Shown here piece after piece: positions 43,113-51,378 of a stretch of 64,000 nucleotides of DNA. Below the pieces are notes generated by a model. That model made no database searches. It saw only the letters and a list, made by a program, of their open reading frames with translations, and was not told the origin of the DNA. Made by a program: the position numbers and the translations under genes. Within the stretch, counting starts at the first letter, position 1. Each line of letters opens with the position of its first letter. The stretch is from BRH-c25 sp035627615 (GTDB taxonomy: Bacteria > Bacillota > Clostridia > Lutisporales > Lutisporaceae). The stretch is taken from the NCBI GenBank assembly GCA_035627615.1, contig DASPLL010000056.1, forward strand, positions 208,714-272,713, written 5' to 3'.

Positions 43113-44927
43113 TCAGCTTGCCAATACCCTCATAAATTCCTCTCCTGTCATGGTTTCCTTCTCTATAAGCTGAGAGGACAATAAGTGAAGCTTATCTATA
43201 TTTTCCTTTAAAATATTAATTGCTCTTTCATGAGCATTCTTTATTATCGTCAAAACCTCTCCGTCGATCTTCGCTGCTGTTTCTGAAGAGCAGGTCATGG
43301 AAGAGTCTCCTCCGAGATACGGATTGGACACTGTCTCCAGGGCCATCATGTCAAAGGCCTTGCTCATTCCCAGACGGGTTACCATGGCTCTGGCAATTTT
43401 GGTTGCCTGTTCAATATCATTGGATGCACCTGAGGTATAGGTTCCGAAAACCAGCTCCTCTGCAGCACGACCGCCGGTAAAGGTAGCAATCTTGTTAAGA
43501 GCCTCTTCTTTCGTCATCAGCACATTTTCATTTTCCGATACCTGCATTGTATAGCCAAGGGCTCCGGAGGTACGGGGAATGATTGTTATTTTGTGCACCG
43601 GTGCTGACTCAGCCTGCTTTGCAGCAACAATAGCATGGCCTATTTCATGATATGCGATGATCTGCTTTTCCTTCGGAGAGATCACCGCACCCTTTTTCTG
43701 GTATCCGGCGATAACTACCTCAACAGCCTCCTCCAGATCAATTTGCTCCACATATTTGCGTCCATACCTTACTGCTCTCAGAGCGCCTTCATTTATTATA
43801 TTCGCAAGCTCAGCGCCTGATGCCCCGGAGGTCGCCCTCGCTATTTCATTGAAATCTATATCCTTGCCCAGCTTTATTTTCTTTGAGTGTACCTTCAAAA
43901 TAGCCTCACGCCCTGCAAGGTCCGGCAATTCCACGGGTATACGGCGGTCAAACCTGCCGGGGCGGAGCAAAGCCTTGTCCAGAGAGTCGGGCCTGTTGGT
44001 CGCCGCAAGTATAACTACTCCTTTTTCCCCATTAAAACCATCCATTTCTGTCAGCAGCTGGTTCAATGTCTGCTCTCTTTCATCATTACCGCCAATCCCC
44101 CCGTTGTCACGTTTTTTACCGATAGTATCTATTTCATCTATGAACACTATGCATGGAGCCTTTGCCTGGGCTTGTTTAAACAGATCACGCACCCTCGCTG
44201 CGCCCATGCCAACAAACATCTCCACAAATTCAGAGCCGGAAATCGAGAAAAACGGCACCTTTGATTCCCCTGCAACAGCCTTTGCAAGAAGGGTCTTACC
44301 GGTACCGGGAGGGCCTACCAGCAGTGCTCCCTTTGGCATGATTGCTCCGATTTCCTTGTATTTTACCGGGTTATGCAAAAAATCCACTATTTCAGTTAAG
44401 GCTTCCTTTGCTTCGTCCTGTCCTGCCACATCGGAGAAGGTCTTGCCGGTCTGCGCCTCAACATATACCTTGGCATTGCTTTTTCCAAAGGTCATGGCAT
44501 TGCCGCCCATTCTTTTCTGCATGGAGCTGGTCAATAACTGACCGAGTCCAATGAAAATAATAATTGGAAGAATCCATGACAAAATGAAATTCATCAAAGG
44601 TGAATTTTCCTTTGGTATGACCCTGGAAAACTTAACCTGTGCGGAGTGCAGGCGGTTGACAAGTTCGGGATCATCCACACGGCCTGTGACAAATATATTC
44701 TCTTTTCCTGCTTCATCGAGCTCGGTAAATGCAATCTGATTCTCCTGTATTTCAACGGTCTTTACCTTACCCTTTTCAATTTGCGTCAAAAATGTACCAT
44801 AGTCCACCTGGGTGATCTGCTGCTTCAACATTTCCGGAAATACAAAAGCATTCAGCATCAGCACAATAATCAATGTAACAACATAAAAATAAATAATCGG
44901 CTTCTTGGGGTTCTTTTCTTCCTTCAT
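43113..44927 (-). CDS. ftsH: ATP-dependent zinc metalloprotease FtsH
   Basis: 604 residues: two membrane helices (about 10-28 and 111-131) flank a small outer domain; AAA+ domain with Walker A GPPGTGKT, Walker B CIVFIDEID, SRH ATNRPDSLDKALLRPGRFDR; zinc protease motif HEIGHA (about 418-423). It degrades membrane and short-lived cytoplasmic proteins. Most clostridia have a housekeeping ftsH near hpt/tilS; this copy sits instead behind a marR gene, so it may be a second, inducible FtsH (inference). GGAGAGAAATAG precedes the ATG. Confidence 0.96.
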   Translation of the reverse strand: MKEEKNPKKPIIYFYVVTLIIVLMLNAFVFPEMLKQQITQVDYGTFLTQIEKGKVKTVEIQENQIAFTELDEAGKENIFVTGRVDDPELVNRLHSAQVKFSRVIPKENSPLMNFILSWILPIIIFIGLGQLLTSSMQKRMGGNAMTFGKSNAKVYVEAQTGKTFSDVAGQDEAKEALTEIVDFLHNPVKYKEIGAIMPKGALLVGPPGTGKTLLAKAVAGESKVPFFSISGSEFVEMFVGMGAARVRDLFKQAQAKAPCIVFIDEIDTIGKKRDNGGIGGNDEREQTLNQLLTEMDGFNGEKGVVILAATNRPDSLDKALLRPGRFDRRIPVELPDLAGREAILKVHSKKIKLGKDIDFNEIARATSGASGAELANIINEGALRAVRYGRKYVEQIDLEEAVEVVIAGYQKKGAVISPKEKQIIAYHEIGHAIVAAKQAESAPVHKITIIPRTSGALGYTMQVSENENVLMTKEEALNKIATFTGGRAAEELVFGTYTSGASNDIEQATKIARAMVTRLGMSKAFDMMALETVSNPYLGGDSSMTCSSETAAKIDGEVLTIIKNAHERAINILKENIDKLHLLSSQLIEKETMTGEEFMRVLAS

Positions 44928-44957
44928 TCTATTTCTCTCCGTTTATCAAATTTGAAT

Positions 44958-45410
44958 TTAATCCTTTTCAATACAATTTATACTTTGTAATAGCTCATTC
45001 AGCTTCTGAAGTCCCAGAATAATATCCTCGAAGGTCTCTTCCTTTTCATTCACCAAATGCTGCAAAATCTTATCATTACACGATCTATCTATCTCAGTTA
45101 CAGTCTCTTTGCCAAGCTCGGTGAGCATCACCCGGACTACCCGCTCATCCTCCCGGTTTCTTGCACGCTCCAGCAGTCCTTGATTCTCAAGCCTCTTGCA
45201 CATGGCAGAAATATTAGCTCCTGCAACACATGTACTGCTTGCAAGGCTTCCTATCGTGTGAGCACCGTTCTGGTGCAGTTCCATAAGAATTCTGGTCTGC
45301 ATCATAGTCAGCCCGTAATTTTCACTTACAGGACTGAATATGCAATTCATACTTTCTGCAATCTTTCTTGTGTAATCCCATACTACATTCTTGAATTCAG
45401 AAACCTCCAT
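44958..45410 (-). CDS. MarR family regulator upstream of ftsH-cls
   Basis: 150 residues with a MarR winged helix (HTIGSLASSTCVAGANISAMCKRLENQGLL, wing RARNREDERVVRVMLTELG). GGAGGAATACC precedes the ATG. It is 31 bp from ftsH in the same direction and has a 37-bp palindrome immediately upstream, so it probably represses marR-ftsH-cls. The effector is not evident; a membrane stress signal would make sense. Confidence 0.88.
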   Translation of the reverse strand: MEVSEFKNVVWDYTRKIAESMNCIFSPVSENYGLTMMQTRILMELHQNGAHTIGSLASSTCVAGANISAMCKRLENQGLLERARNREDERVVRVMLTELGKETVTEIDRSCNDKILQHLVNEKEETFEDIILGLQKLNELLQSINCIEKD

Positions 45411-45423
45411 GGTATTCCTCCAT

Positions 45424-45460
45424 AAATTATATTATATATAAATTATATATAATATAATTT
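45424..45460. promoter_or_regulatory. 37-bp AT-only palindrome upstream of marR-ftsH-cls
   Basis: AAATTATATTATATATAA and TTATATATAATATAATTT are perfect 18-bp inverted arms around one A, 14 bp upstream of the marR start. It covers any promoter for the operon and is large enough for two overlapping MarR dimer sites. It contains no G or C. Confidence 0.7.
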
Positions 45461-45545
45461 ATAATTACAATAGAAAATATTAAGTGCGCAGCATGTATGA
45501 GGCAATATAGCTTTATGAACCTTTAAGCAGAATTTTCAAAAAATA

Positions 45546-45569
45546 AACTGCTGCCATCCGGCAGCAGTT
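45546..45569 (-). terminator. terminator of the OmpR/HK operon
   Basis: AACTGCTGCC and GGCAGCAGTT pair around ATCC, followed on the minus strand by TTATTTTTTG; 14 nt past the kinase stop. Confidence 0.85.
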
Positions 45570-45582
45570 CACTCGTTTTATT

Positions 45583-46929
45583 TTACATCCCGGGGAGCAT
45601 AATTTTAAATGCAGCTCCTTTGGGTATGGCATTATATGCTTCGATATGGCCATTGTGACCGTCTATTATAGCTTTAGCAATAGCCAGCCCAATACCTGTT
45701 TCCCCTTTTTCACCCTTATAGAACCGGTCAAATACTTTGATCTCTTCTCCGCTTTGAAAGCCATTTCCATCATCTACAACACAAAGCTCAATACAATCAT
45801 CATGTATTTTCCAGTTTATCATAATTTTCTTTTCAGCATACCGTATTCCGTTACTGAGAAGATTGATAACAGCTTGCGCAAGCTTTCCTTTATCAAAATA
45901 TCCTTCACAAGAGCGGTCACCTTCTGCTATAAGCTCTATCCCTGCAGCATCAGACAATGCTTTGACACTTTTGACACTTTGGTCGATAACTTCCTGGAGA
46001 CTGATCCTTTCAAAATGAAATGACTCCTCCACATTATCCAGTTTAGCCAGATATATCATTTCATCAACAATTGTCTTCAGCCGCTTGCTTTCATTTATAA
46101 TAACATCCAGGCTTTCCTGAATTTCTTCACCTTCAACTACCCCGTCCTTGATGGCCTCTGCATAGCCCTGTATCGACATCAAAGGGGTCTTTAACTCGTG
46201 GGAGGTATTCTGAAGGAATGCTTTTTGCTGAACATCATACTTTCTTAGCTTTTGAACCATGGTTGAGAAGCAATCAGCCAATTCCTCTATTTCATCACCA
46301 GTTTCTATTTTCAGCTCTTGCCGGCTGTCTTTGAAAGAAAAACCGGACATATATTGCCTTAATTTTCGAATCGATCCGGTCAACCCTCTCTGAAATATCA
46401 TACCCAGGACAACGGCAGCAGCTCCGCCCATAATAAGACTGATGACCTGTGTTCTGTTCATTAACCTGCTTATTTTATTGAGCTCATGTATTTTCGTAAA
46501 CAGGTATACCCAGCCTTTTTCTTCACCGTTTTTTGAAAGGATGGGCGCCTGTTCTGCAAGATATCCCCTGGCCATTAATTCCCTGATATCAGCCATTTTT
46601 TGAAGTGCTTTCTTCTCATAGCCTTCCAGATTACTGTAGATAAGCTTCCTGTCGTTATTCAGGACAATCACGCTGGAACCGATGAATTGTCCGAGTATGC
46701 GCATTTCCCGTTTTGCCAGAAGGTTAGGCCTCAGTTTCCCGTCGTATATCGGTATTTTCTCCAGAGTACCGGCTATAGCCTGGGCTTCTGTTCTCAGCAA
46801 TGTCCTGGCTTCACCGATCAGGTACCTCTGGAGCAGTACCCTGAAGGTGACGCCCGTTACAATGAAAACAGTAAGTAAAAGTATAAAATAAGTAAGCAGC
46901 AGCTTTCTGCCGATTTTCATCCTAATCAT
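45583..46929 (-). CDS. sensor histidine kinase (HAMP, HisKA, HATPase)
   Basis: 448 residues: membrane helix about 8-30, an extracytoplasmic sensor (about 31-160), second helix about 163-182, HAMP (about 185-237), HisKA with LQNTSHELKTPLMSIQGYAE, and HATPase_c (NLLSNGIRYAEKK, VVDDGNGFQ, TGIGLAIAKAI). Overlaps the stop of the response regulator by 8 nt, so the pair is translationally coupled. Signal unknown; the OmpR/EnvZ-like layout and the nearby secreted coiled-coil protein suggest envelope sensing. Confidence 0.92.
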   Translation of the reverse strand: MIRMKIGRKLLLTYFILLLTVFIVTGVTFRVLLQRYLIGEARTLLRTEAQAIAGTLEKIPIYDGKLRPNLLAKREMRILGQFIGSSVIVLNNDRKLIYSNLEGYEKKALQKMADIRELMARGYLAEQAPILSKNGEEKGWVYLFTKIHELNKISRLMNRTQVISLIMGGAAAVVLGMIFQRGLTGSIRKLRQYMSGFSFKDSRQELKIETGDEIEELADCFSTMVQKLRKYDVQQKAFLQNTSHELKTPLMSIQGYAEAIKDGVVEGEEIQESLDVIINESKRLKTIVDEMIYLAKLDNVEESFHFERISLQEVIDQSVKSVKALSDAAGIELIAEGDRSCEGYFDKGKLAQAVINLLSNGIRYAEKKIMINWKIHDDCIELCVVDDGNGFQSGEEIKVFDRFYKGEKGETGIGLAIAKAIIDGHNGHIEAYNAIPKGAAFKIMLPGM

Positions 46930-47599
46930 CTACCCGGTACCCGTAGCCCCATACAGTTTTTATTTCAAGCATGGATCCAATCTCAGCCAGCTTTTTCCGC
47001 AGCCTTTTGACCAGGTCGTCAATTACCCTTATATCTCCAAGGTAATCATATCCCCAGACCTTCTCCAGCAGCTGCTCTCTTGTGAAAGGCATGTTCCTGT
47101 TCCTGATCATAAACTCCAGGAGGTCATATTCCTTAGTGGTAAGCTTCAGTTCGGTCCCGTCCTTTTCCAAATATCTTCTATGGCACTCTGCCCTGATATC
47201 CTTGATAACCAATACTTCGGCTCTGACCTGACTGCTTTTTTCCAATCTCCGCATTATATTTTTTATCCGTACCACCAATTCCCTGGGGCTGAAGGGTTTT
47301 GAAAGATAATCATCAGCACCCAGTTCCAGCCCGATGATCCTGTCAAGCTCCTCATCCCGGGCAGATACAAATACAATAGGAATCTCGGTCTGTTTTCTTA
47401 TTTCTTTACACAGTTCCAGACCGTCAATGCCGGGCATCATGATATCCAGCACAAGTAAATCAGGCCTCAAACGGTTGATTTCACTTGTCACATTCTGTGC
47501 GTTTTCAAAAACAGCAACTGAAAAGCCTTCCTTCTCCAGATATTTACGGATCAGATCCCGTATATTACGCTCATCATCCACCACAAAAATATGCTTCAT
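46922..47599 (-). CDS. OmpR-family response regulator
   Basis: About 225 residues from the ATG at 47599 (GGAGGTGAATTTC upstream). Receiver domain with DDERNIRDL, phospho-Asp in LLVLDIMMPGIDGLE and LSKPFSPRE; winged helix about 130-225 (KLTTKEYDLLEFMIRNRNM, VDDLVKRLRKKL, VWGYGYRVDD). First gene of the two-gene operon. The left end of an IS200/IS605-type element lies about 60 bp before its start, so its native promoter may have been altered or displaced. Confidence 0.93.
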   Translation of the reverse strand: MKHIFVVDDERNIRDLIRKYLEKEGFSVAVFENAQNVTSEINRLRPDLLVLDIMMPGIDGLELCKEIRKQTEIPIVFVSARDEELDRIIGLELGADDYLSKPFSPRELVVRIKNIMRRLEKSSQVRAEVLVIKDIRAECHRRYLEKDGTELKLTTKEYDLLEFMIRNRNMPFTREQLLEKVWGYDYLGDIRVIDDLVKRLRKKLAEIGSMLEIKTVWGYGYRVDD

Positions 47600-47677
47600 G
47601 AAATTCACCTCCGTCTTATAATTATATCATTAATCCATCATAAGCGTGTGCTTTCTTTATTAAACGAGTGCGTAATA

Positions 47678-47699
47678 CCCCTACTTCTGTAAGTATGGG
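47678..47699 (+). repeat. left-end hairpin of the TnpB element
   Basis: CCC-C-TACTT (47678-47686) and AAGTA-T-GGG (47691-47699) pair around CTGT with one mismatch, the form expected for the subterminal stem recognised by TnpA. Confidence 0.65.
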
Positions 47700-47801
47700 A
47701 TGAAAGCACTCTCCTAAAACTCTCCTAAAATATGGTTGTACCACGAACATGTGTTTGGTATAATATTCATATACCATAGTATGGAAGGAGGTGTAACCAT
47801 A

Positions 47802-49040
47802 GTGAAATTAAGCTTTAAATACTTTCCTAAACTTACGTCTCTGCAGCTTAGTATTGTTGAGGAACTATGTTTTCATACTACCAAACTCTACAATATTGCC
47901 AACTACGAATGTATTATAAATGGATATAAATCCTATTTCGATATGGAGGAACTTCATACAACTAATTGGCATAGAGTTTATCTGCATTCCCATACATACC
48001 AGCAATGCCTTAAGGTGTTGGAACAGGACTGGAAAAGCTACTTTGCCGCTATTGCAGATTATAAAAACAATCCGCACAAGTACAAAGCCATGCCTAAGCC
48101 GCCAAAATACAAGAATGTAGATAAGCGTAAAAACCAAATAATATTCACAAATCTGGCAGTCAGATTTAAGAACAATATGCTCATGCTTTCACTGGCTAAA
48201 GAAGTACAAACCAGATTCGGAGTGGAGAGCTTAAACTTTGAAGTTTCAGACAAACTTCAAAAGCTGATGAATTTGGACAGTATACAACAAGTCAAAACCA
48301 AGTACGACCACAGCCGGAAACAATGGTATATAATAATAATCTATAAAACAGAGACAACCAATAAAACTACAGGCAATAACATAATAGCAGTAGACCTGGG
48401 ACTGAATAACCTGTGTGCAGTTACCTTCAGAGATAACCCCGGACAGTACCTTATTGACGGCAGAAGACTAAAAGCAAAGAACTCCTACTTCAATAAGCAG
48501 ATAGCATATTATACCTCATTGGAAATGAGAAAATCGGAAAGCAGCAAATTCAAACGCACAGCACGAATAAGGAAGCTTCAGAAACAAAGGAACGACTATA
48601 TACAAGACTGCCTGCACAAAGCCGGCAGGAAACTTATAGAGCTGGCCTTGCTGAACAATTGTTCAACAATAGTAGTTGGAGACATATCCGGCATCAAGCA
48701 GGAGTCACCCATAAAAGGCTTTGTACAAATACCAATTCAGAGACTCGTAGAGCAAATAAAGTATAAAGCAGAAATAGTGGGTATTGCAGTAGTACTGCAA
48801 AAAGAAAGCTATACCTCGGGAGTATCTGCTATAGACCTGGAGCCGGTAGAGAAAAACTATTACAATAAGAAACGCAGAATAGCCAGAGGCTTGTTCAGAA
48901 GTAATGCAGGAATATTGATAAATGCAGATATTAACGGTAGTCTGAATATACTACGTAAATATAAAGATGTAGTCCCAGAGCTTGTAAAACAAGCGAGGGA
49001 TAATGGGTTGGTGGATAACCCCATAAGGATAGCTGCTTGA
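47802..49040 (+). CDS. tnpB: TnpB (IS605 OrfB) RNA-guided nuclease, zinc-finger-less variant
   Basis: About 412 residues from the GTG at 47802, which follows GGAGGTG; in-frame ATGs at 47736 and 47781 would include the ribosome binding site. RuvC-I Asp is in IIAVDLGLNN; RuvC-III Asp in INADINGSLNIL. At the RuvC-II position the family normally has VVxED, but this reads TIVVGDISGIKQE, Gly in place of the catalytic Glu. The CxxC zinc finger between RuvC-II and III is absent; an ESYTSGVSAIDLEP segment is there instead. This matches a known TnpB branch in which an alternative acidic residue may complete the site. Known TnpBs cut DNA guided by right-end RNA. Confidence 0.88.
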   Translation: MKLSFKYFPKLTSLQLSIVEELCFHTTKLYNIANYECIINGYKSYFDMEELHTTNWHRVYLHSHTYQQCLKVLEQDWKSYFAAIADYKNNPHKYKAMPKPPKYKNVDKRKNQIIFTNLAVRFKNNMLMLSLAKEVQTRFGVESLNFEVSDKLQKLMNLDSIQQVKTKYDHSRKQWYIIIIYKTETTNKTTGNNIIAVDLGLNNLCAVTFRDNPGQYLIDGRRLKAKNSYFNKQIAYYTSLEMRKSESSKFKRTARIRKLQKQRNDYIQDCLHKAGRKLIELALLNNCSTIVVGDISGIKQESPIKGFVQIPIQRLVEQIKYKAEIVGIAVVLQKESYTSGVSAIDLEPVEKNYYNKKRRIARGLFRSNAGILINADINGSLNILRKYKDVVPELVKQARDNGLVDNPIRIAA

Positions 49041-49091
49041 AACACAGCCAGCCTTATGAAGCTGCCACTTCTATAAGTGGTAGTAATTCAC
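49020..49091 (+). ncRNA. right-end hairpin and putative omega (reRNA) 3' scaffold
   Basis: CTGCCACTT (49062-49070) pairs with AAGTGGTAG (49075-49083) with one G-T pair around CTAT, just behind tnpB. In known TnpB systems the transcript of the 3' tnpB end and right end forms the scaffold, and about 16-20 nt beyond the element end are the guide; here that would start near 49092. The scaffold's 5' limit cannot be set by eye; I mark only the part past the coding end plus about 20 nt. Confidence 0.5.
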
Positions 49092-49106
49092 CCTCAACGT
49101 CAATAA

Positions 49107-49134
49107 GGCGGATACCTGCTAACAAGTATCCGCC
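49107..49134 (-). terminator. terminator of the secreted coiled-coil gene
   Basis: GGCGGATAC (49107-49115) and GTATCCGCC (49126-49134) pair 15 nt beyond the stop of the minus-strand gene. The TnpB element ends about 15 bp further on. Confidence 0.75.
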
Positions 49135-49149
49135 TCAAAAGGTAAAGTG

Positions 49150-49644
49150 CTATGAAAGTATATCGATTACTTTATCCAGTATTTCTACCTTGTCTTCCTG
49201 CCTGTCATTGATGGTTTCATGGCTGTTGATAAACTTTTCAAGCTCTGCGCCGGCTGTTTCCTTATCATTGTTTTTCAATGCTTCCTTGAATGCTTTTCTT
49301 GCTGTCACTGCCTGTTCATGAAGGGCTTTCATTTCATCGTTTACTGCTTTTATCTGCTTTCTTTCTTCCTTTGCCGCTTTAAATACTTCCTTATTTTCGG
49401 CTTCTTTCGCTTCGGCGAAAAGATCGAACAATTTGTCCTGCTTCTCGATCAACTGTATTTTAAGCTGGTGTGCTTCCACTCTCAATGCATTGATCTGGTG
49501 CACTTCCTCGGTGAATTCCTTCAGTCCCGCAGCACCCATTTTCTTCACTTTTTCATTCTGCACAGCAAGCTCTTCGGCAAAGACAGCCATTGAACTGCTG
49601 AATACCATTAAACCCACTAAAACCATTGTAATAATTTTTTTCAT
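49150..49644 (-). CDS. secreted helical/coiled-coil protein of unknown function
   Basis: 164 residues. Signal peptide about 1-23 (ending VFAEE); the mature part is almost wholly charged helix (KLFDLFAEAKEAENKEVFKAAKEERKQIKAVNDEMKALHEQA), like CpxP/Spy-style periplasmic chaperones or small wall-associated coiled coils. It carries no anchor. It is on the same strand as the OmpR/HK genes, now separated from them by the TnpB element, so it may belong to that stress response (inference). Confidence 0.75.
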   Translation of the reverse strand: MKKIITMVLVGLMVFSSSMAVFAEELAVQNEKVKKMGAAGLKEFTEEVHQINALRVEAHQLKIQLIEKQDKLFDLFAEAKEAENKEVFKAAKEERKQIKAVNDEMKALHEQAVTARKAFKEALKNNDKETAGAELEKFINSHETINDRQEDKVEILDKVIDILS

Positions 49645-49759
49645 GTTTCATCTCTCCTTTTATTTTGTTCTCTTTGAGGAACTTACAAGCTTATTATAAA
49701 AAGAGATTTTGGAATAATAATATTGAATTTGTGTAAAAAGTATGTGAAAAAATATGAAT

Positions 49760-49787
49760 GGACTGCTGCTTATTACCGCAACAGTCC
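49760..49787 (-). terminator. terminator of the small winged-helix gene
   Basis: GGACTGCTGC and GCAACAGTCC pair with one G-T pair around 8 nt, 17 nt past the gene at 49804. Confidence 0.65.
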
Positions 49788-49803
49788 ATTTTTCATTTCC
49801 CAC

Positions 49804-49983
49804 TTATTTTTTTATTTCCCAATAGCATACCTTTGGTGAAACGATTTTTTCTTCTGTCTTGAGCTTTTTCATTACCTTATCGACTTCTTTCCTATCAATA
49901 CCGGTTGCTGTTGCTATTTGTCCTGCGCTTACCGGCTTTTCGGCCGTATTGAAAAAGGCCAGTATTACTTCATAATTATCCAT
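49804..49983 (-). CDS. small winged-helix protein
   Basis: 59 residues from the ATG at 49983 (GGAGGATAAAG upstream; an earlier in-frame ATG at 50004 lacks a site). PVSAGQIATATGIDRKEVDKVMKKL is a helix-turn-helix with a following wing (KTEEKIVSPKVCYWEI), like the short single-wHTH regulators of Clostridia. No sensor domain. Regulator or DNA-binding accessory of unknown target. Confidence 0.72.
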   Translation of the reverse strand: MDNYEVILAFFNTAEKPVSAGQIATATGIDRKEVDKVMKKLKTEEKIVSPKVCYWEIKK

Positions 49984-50140
49984 CTTTATCCTCCATTTCT
50001 TCATTTGTGCTTTTATTTATTATACCATTTTTCTTATTATCAAATCAATTGACTCTTCATGGTATTTGCTTGGACTTCCGTTGACCACAACAATTTTCAT
50101 ACCCCTAATCCTCTTCCGGTAGCTTCTTTATGATAATCTC

Positions 50141-50500
50141 TCATTTAAGGTTTTTCCTGTAAAGCTCCATATTTTCTTTAGCCAGTTTTTCTTCCCAGAT
50201 CATTTGCAGCAAGGCCAGATCTTCCGAATAATCCGTCTTCGTCTCATCCTTGTCATATTCAAGATACTCAAGGATCTCTATGACAAAATTCTCCTGACCG
50301 AATTCTTTCCATTCCTTCTGCAGCTCCTTGTTAGGATGCATGCCGGCTCCCAGCCTTACTTCCGCTCCATTCATCACACCCCGCAGATCCTGGGTTGCCT
50401 GAATATAGCACTTATTGTTGACTTTTGAGCGTATAATAAAAATCCCCATCTTCGGTTTCGTCTGCTTATATTGCAGCTTTAATTCTCTTTTTCTATCCAT
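50141..50500 (-). CDS. GIY-YIG nuclease family protein, degenerate signature
   Basis: 119 residues. GIFIIRSKVNNKCYIQATQDL sits where GIY...YIG is expected, with the second motif reading YIQ. The following pattern (LQKEWKEFGQENFVIEILEYLEYD) matches a compact clostridial group annotated as GIY-YIG-like. Catalytic Arg/Glu placement cannot be confirmed by eye; it may be a non-nuclease relative. Single gene, ribosome binding site GGGTGATAG. Confidence 0.75.
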   Translation of the reverse strand: MDRKRELKLQYKQTKPKMGIFIIRSKVNNKCYIQATQDLRGVMNGAEVRLGAGMHPNKELQKEWKEFGQENFVIEILEYLEYDKDETKTDYSEDLALLQMIWEEKLAKENMELYRKNLK

Positions 50501-50551
50501 CAGCTATCACCCTCTTTTTCTCCCTCTTTACCTGCAACCCAGTACTAAATG

Positions 50552-51031
50552 CTAATATCCCATCTCTTTCAGTATCCTTGACAGGGTGCTCAGTCTTTCA
50601 CCGATTAGCTCATCATCATTGCTTAAAGCTTGTCTGAAAAGCTTTATATCCTCATCAAGCTTTTCATTGTCGGTACAAACAGCTACCGTCATGGCGTCAC
50701 CCTGCAATCCCACCCTGTCAATGACCGGATTTTCCGTATCGTATAATTTCTCATACCTGTAAGCCTCCCTGAAATGGAGCTTTGCCCTGCAAACAAGTAT
50801 CGCCAGGTCAAGCACCCGGTGGAGCGGTAGCTCCTCAGACTGTCTGGACCATTTTTCCCCTGTGTACCTCCATACCTTGGCCGAAATATCCACCTTGCCA
50901 CGGTCGTTCCATTGAGCCAATCCCAGTGAGAGGCCTTTTGCATCGGTATTATAGGCATATCTGCCGTCAACGTTTTCGTAGTTGTCAGATACAATAACAG
51001 GTTTATGCTTTAAAGTTGTTGGTATTTTCAT
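50552..51031 (-). CDS. hypothetical protein, DUF6530-like
   Basis: 159 residues, soluble, no motifs I can tie to a reaction. Conserved-looking words: HKPVIVSDNYENVDGRYAYNTDA, LSLGLAQWN, VWRYTGEKWSRQSEELPLHRVLDLAIL. I recall a family of this shape (probably DUF6530) in Firmicutes, but its function is unknown. AAGGAGG precedes the ATG; a palindrome lies 40 bp upstream of the start. Confidence 0.72.
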   Translation of the reverse strand: MKIPTTLKHKPVIVSDNYENVDGRYAYNTDAKGLSLGLAQWNDRGKVDISAKVWRYTGEKWSRQSEELPLHRVLDLAILVCRAKLHFREAYRYEKLYDTENPVIDRVGLQGDAMTVAVCTDNEKLDEDIKLFRQALSNDDELIGERLSTLSRILKEMGY

Positions 51032-51072
51032 AGTTTTACCTCCTTATGTGCTTTCGTTTACTAATTTACTAA

Positions 51073-51089
51073 ATCACTATATTAGTGAT
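51073..51089. promoter_or_regulatory. palindrome upstream of the DUF6530-like gene
   Basis: ATCACTA-TAT-TAGTGAT is a perfect 7-bp inverted repeat in the 347-bp gene-free interval 51032-51378, 42 bp upstream of the gene start. It could be an operator. The rest of the interval holds the 50-bp inverted repeat at 51199-51248 and the terminator at 51322. Confidence 0.4.
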
Positions 51090-51198
51090 CTACTGAATTA
51101 TTATAGTTCTTCTAATATGCTATGTCAATACTTAATATTAAGATAATGCCTCGTAACGCATATCACTTCTTAAGCATGCGAGACACTGAATCAAGGTT

Positions 51199-51248
51199 GT
51201 GATTATTAACACTATAAAAGACAAGTTAGTTGTTGTGTTAATAATCAC
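51199..51248. repeat. 14-bp perfect inverted repeat with 22-nt loop
   Basis: GTGATTATTAACAC (51199-51212) and GTGTTAATAATCAC (51235-51248) are exact complements. There is no T-run and no gene end nearby, so it is not an obvious terminator. It could be a protein site or a small structured RNA. Confidence 0.6.
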
Positions 51249-51321
51249 TAGCCGATTTTGGCAGGCTTAATATTCCTCAATCAACTTTTTTAATACAAGA
51301 AATACTTGTGTTATTTTCCAT

Positions 51322-51350
51322 AAAAAAAGCCAAGGCGAATAATCACCTTG
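51322..51350 (-). terminator. terminator of the VOC gene
   Basis: CAAGG / CCTTG with GA/TC-type inner pairs, followed on the minus strand by GGCTTTTTTT; 29 nt past the VOC gene stop. Confidence 0.75.
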
Positions 51351-51378
51351 ACCTCTAAAATACTTAATGGACACTTTT

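Larger units (their letters stand above)
47660..49091 (+). mobile_element. IS200/IS605-type element carrying tnpB only
   Basis: The element contains no tnpA (Y1 transposase); tnpB is flanked by subterminal hairpins of related sequence: TACTT-CTGT-AAGTA on the left (47682-47695) and CCACTT-CTAT-AAGTGG on the right (49065-49080). The exact ends are not readable: the left end should be about 10-20 nt before the left hairpin, and the right end is best placed after TTCAC at 49087-49091. Without tnpA it depends on another copy for transposition. It separates the OmpR/HK operon from the secreted coiled-coil gene. Confidence 0.75.

Noticed and set aside
50141..50500. Homing endonuclease
   Set aside because: No intron, intein or target gene is nearby, and the signature (YIQ) is degenerate; a stand-alone GIY-YIG-like protein is the better call.
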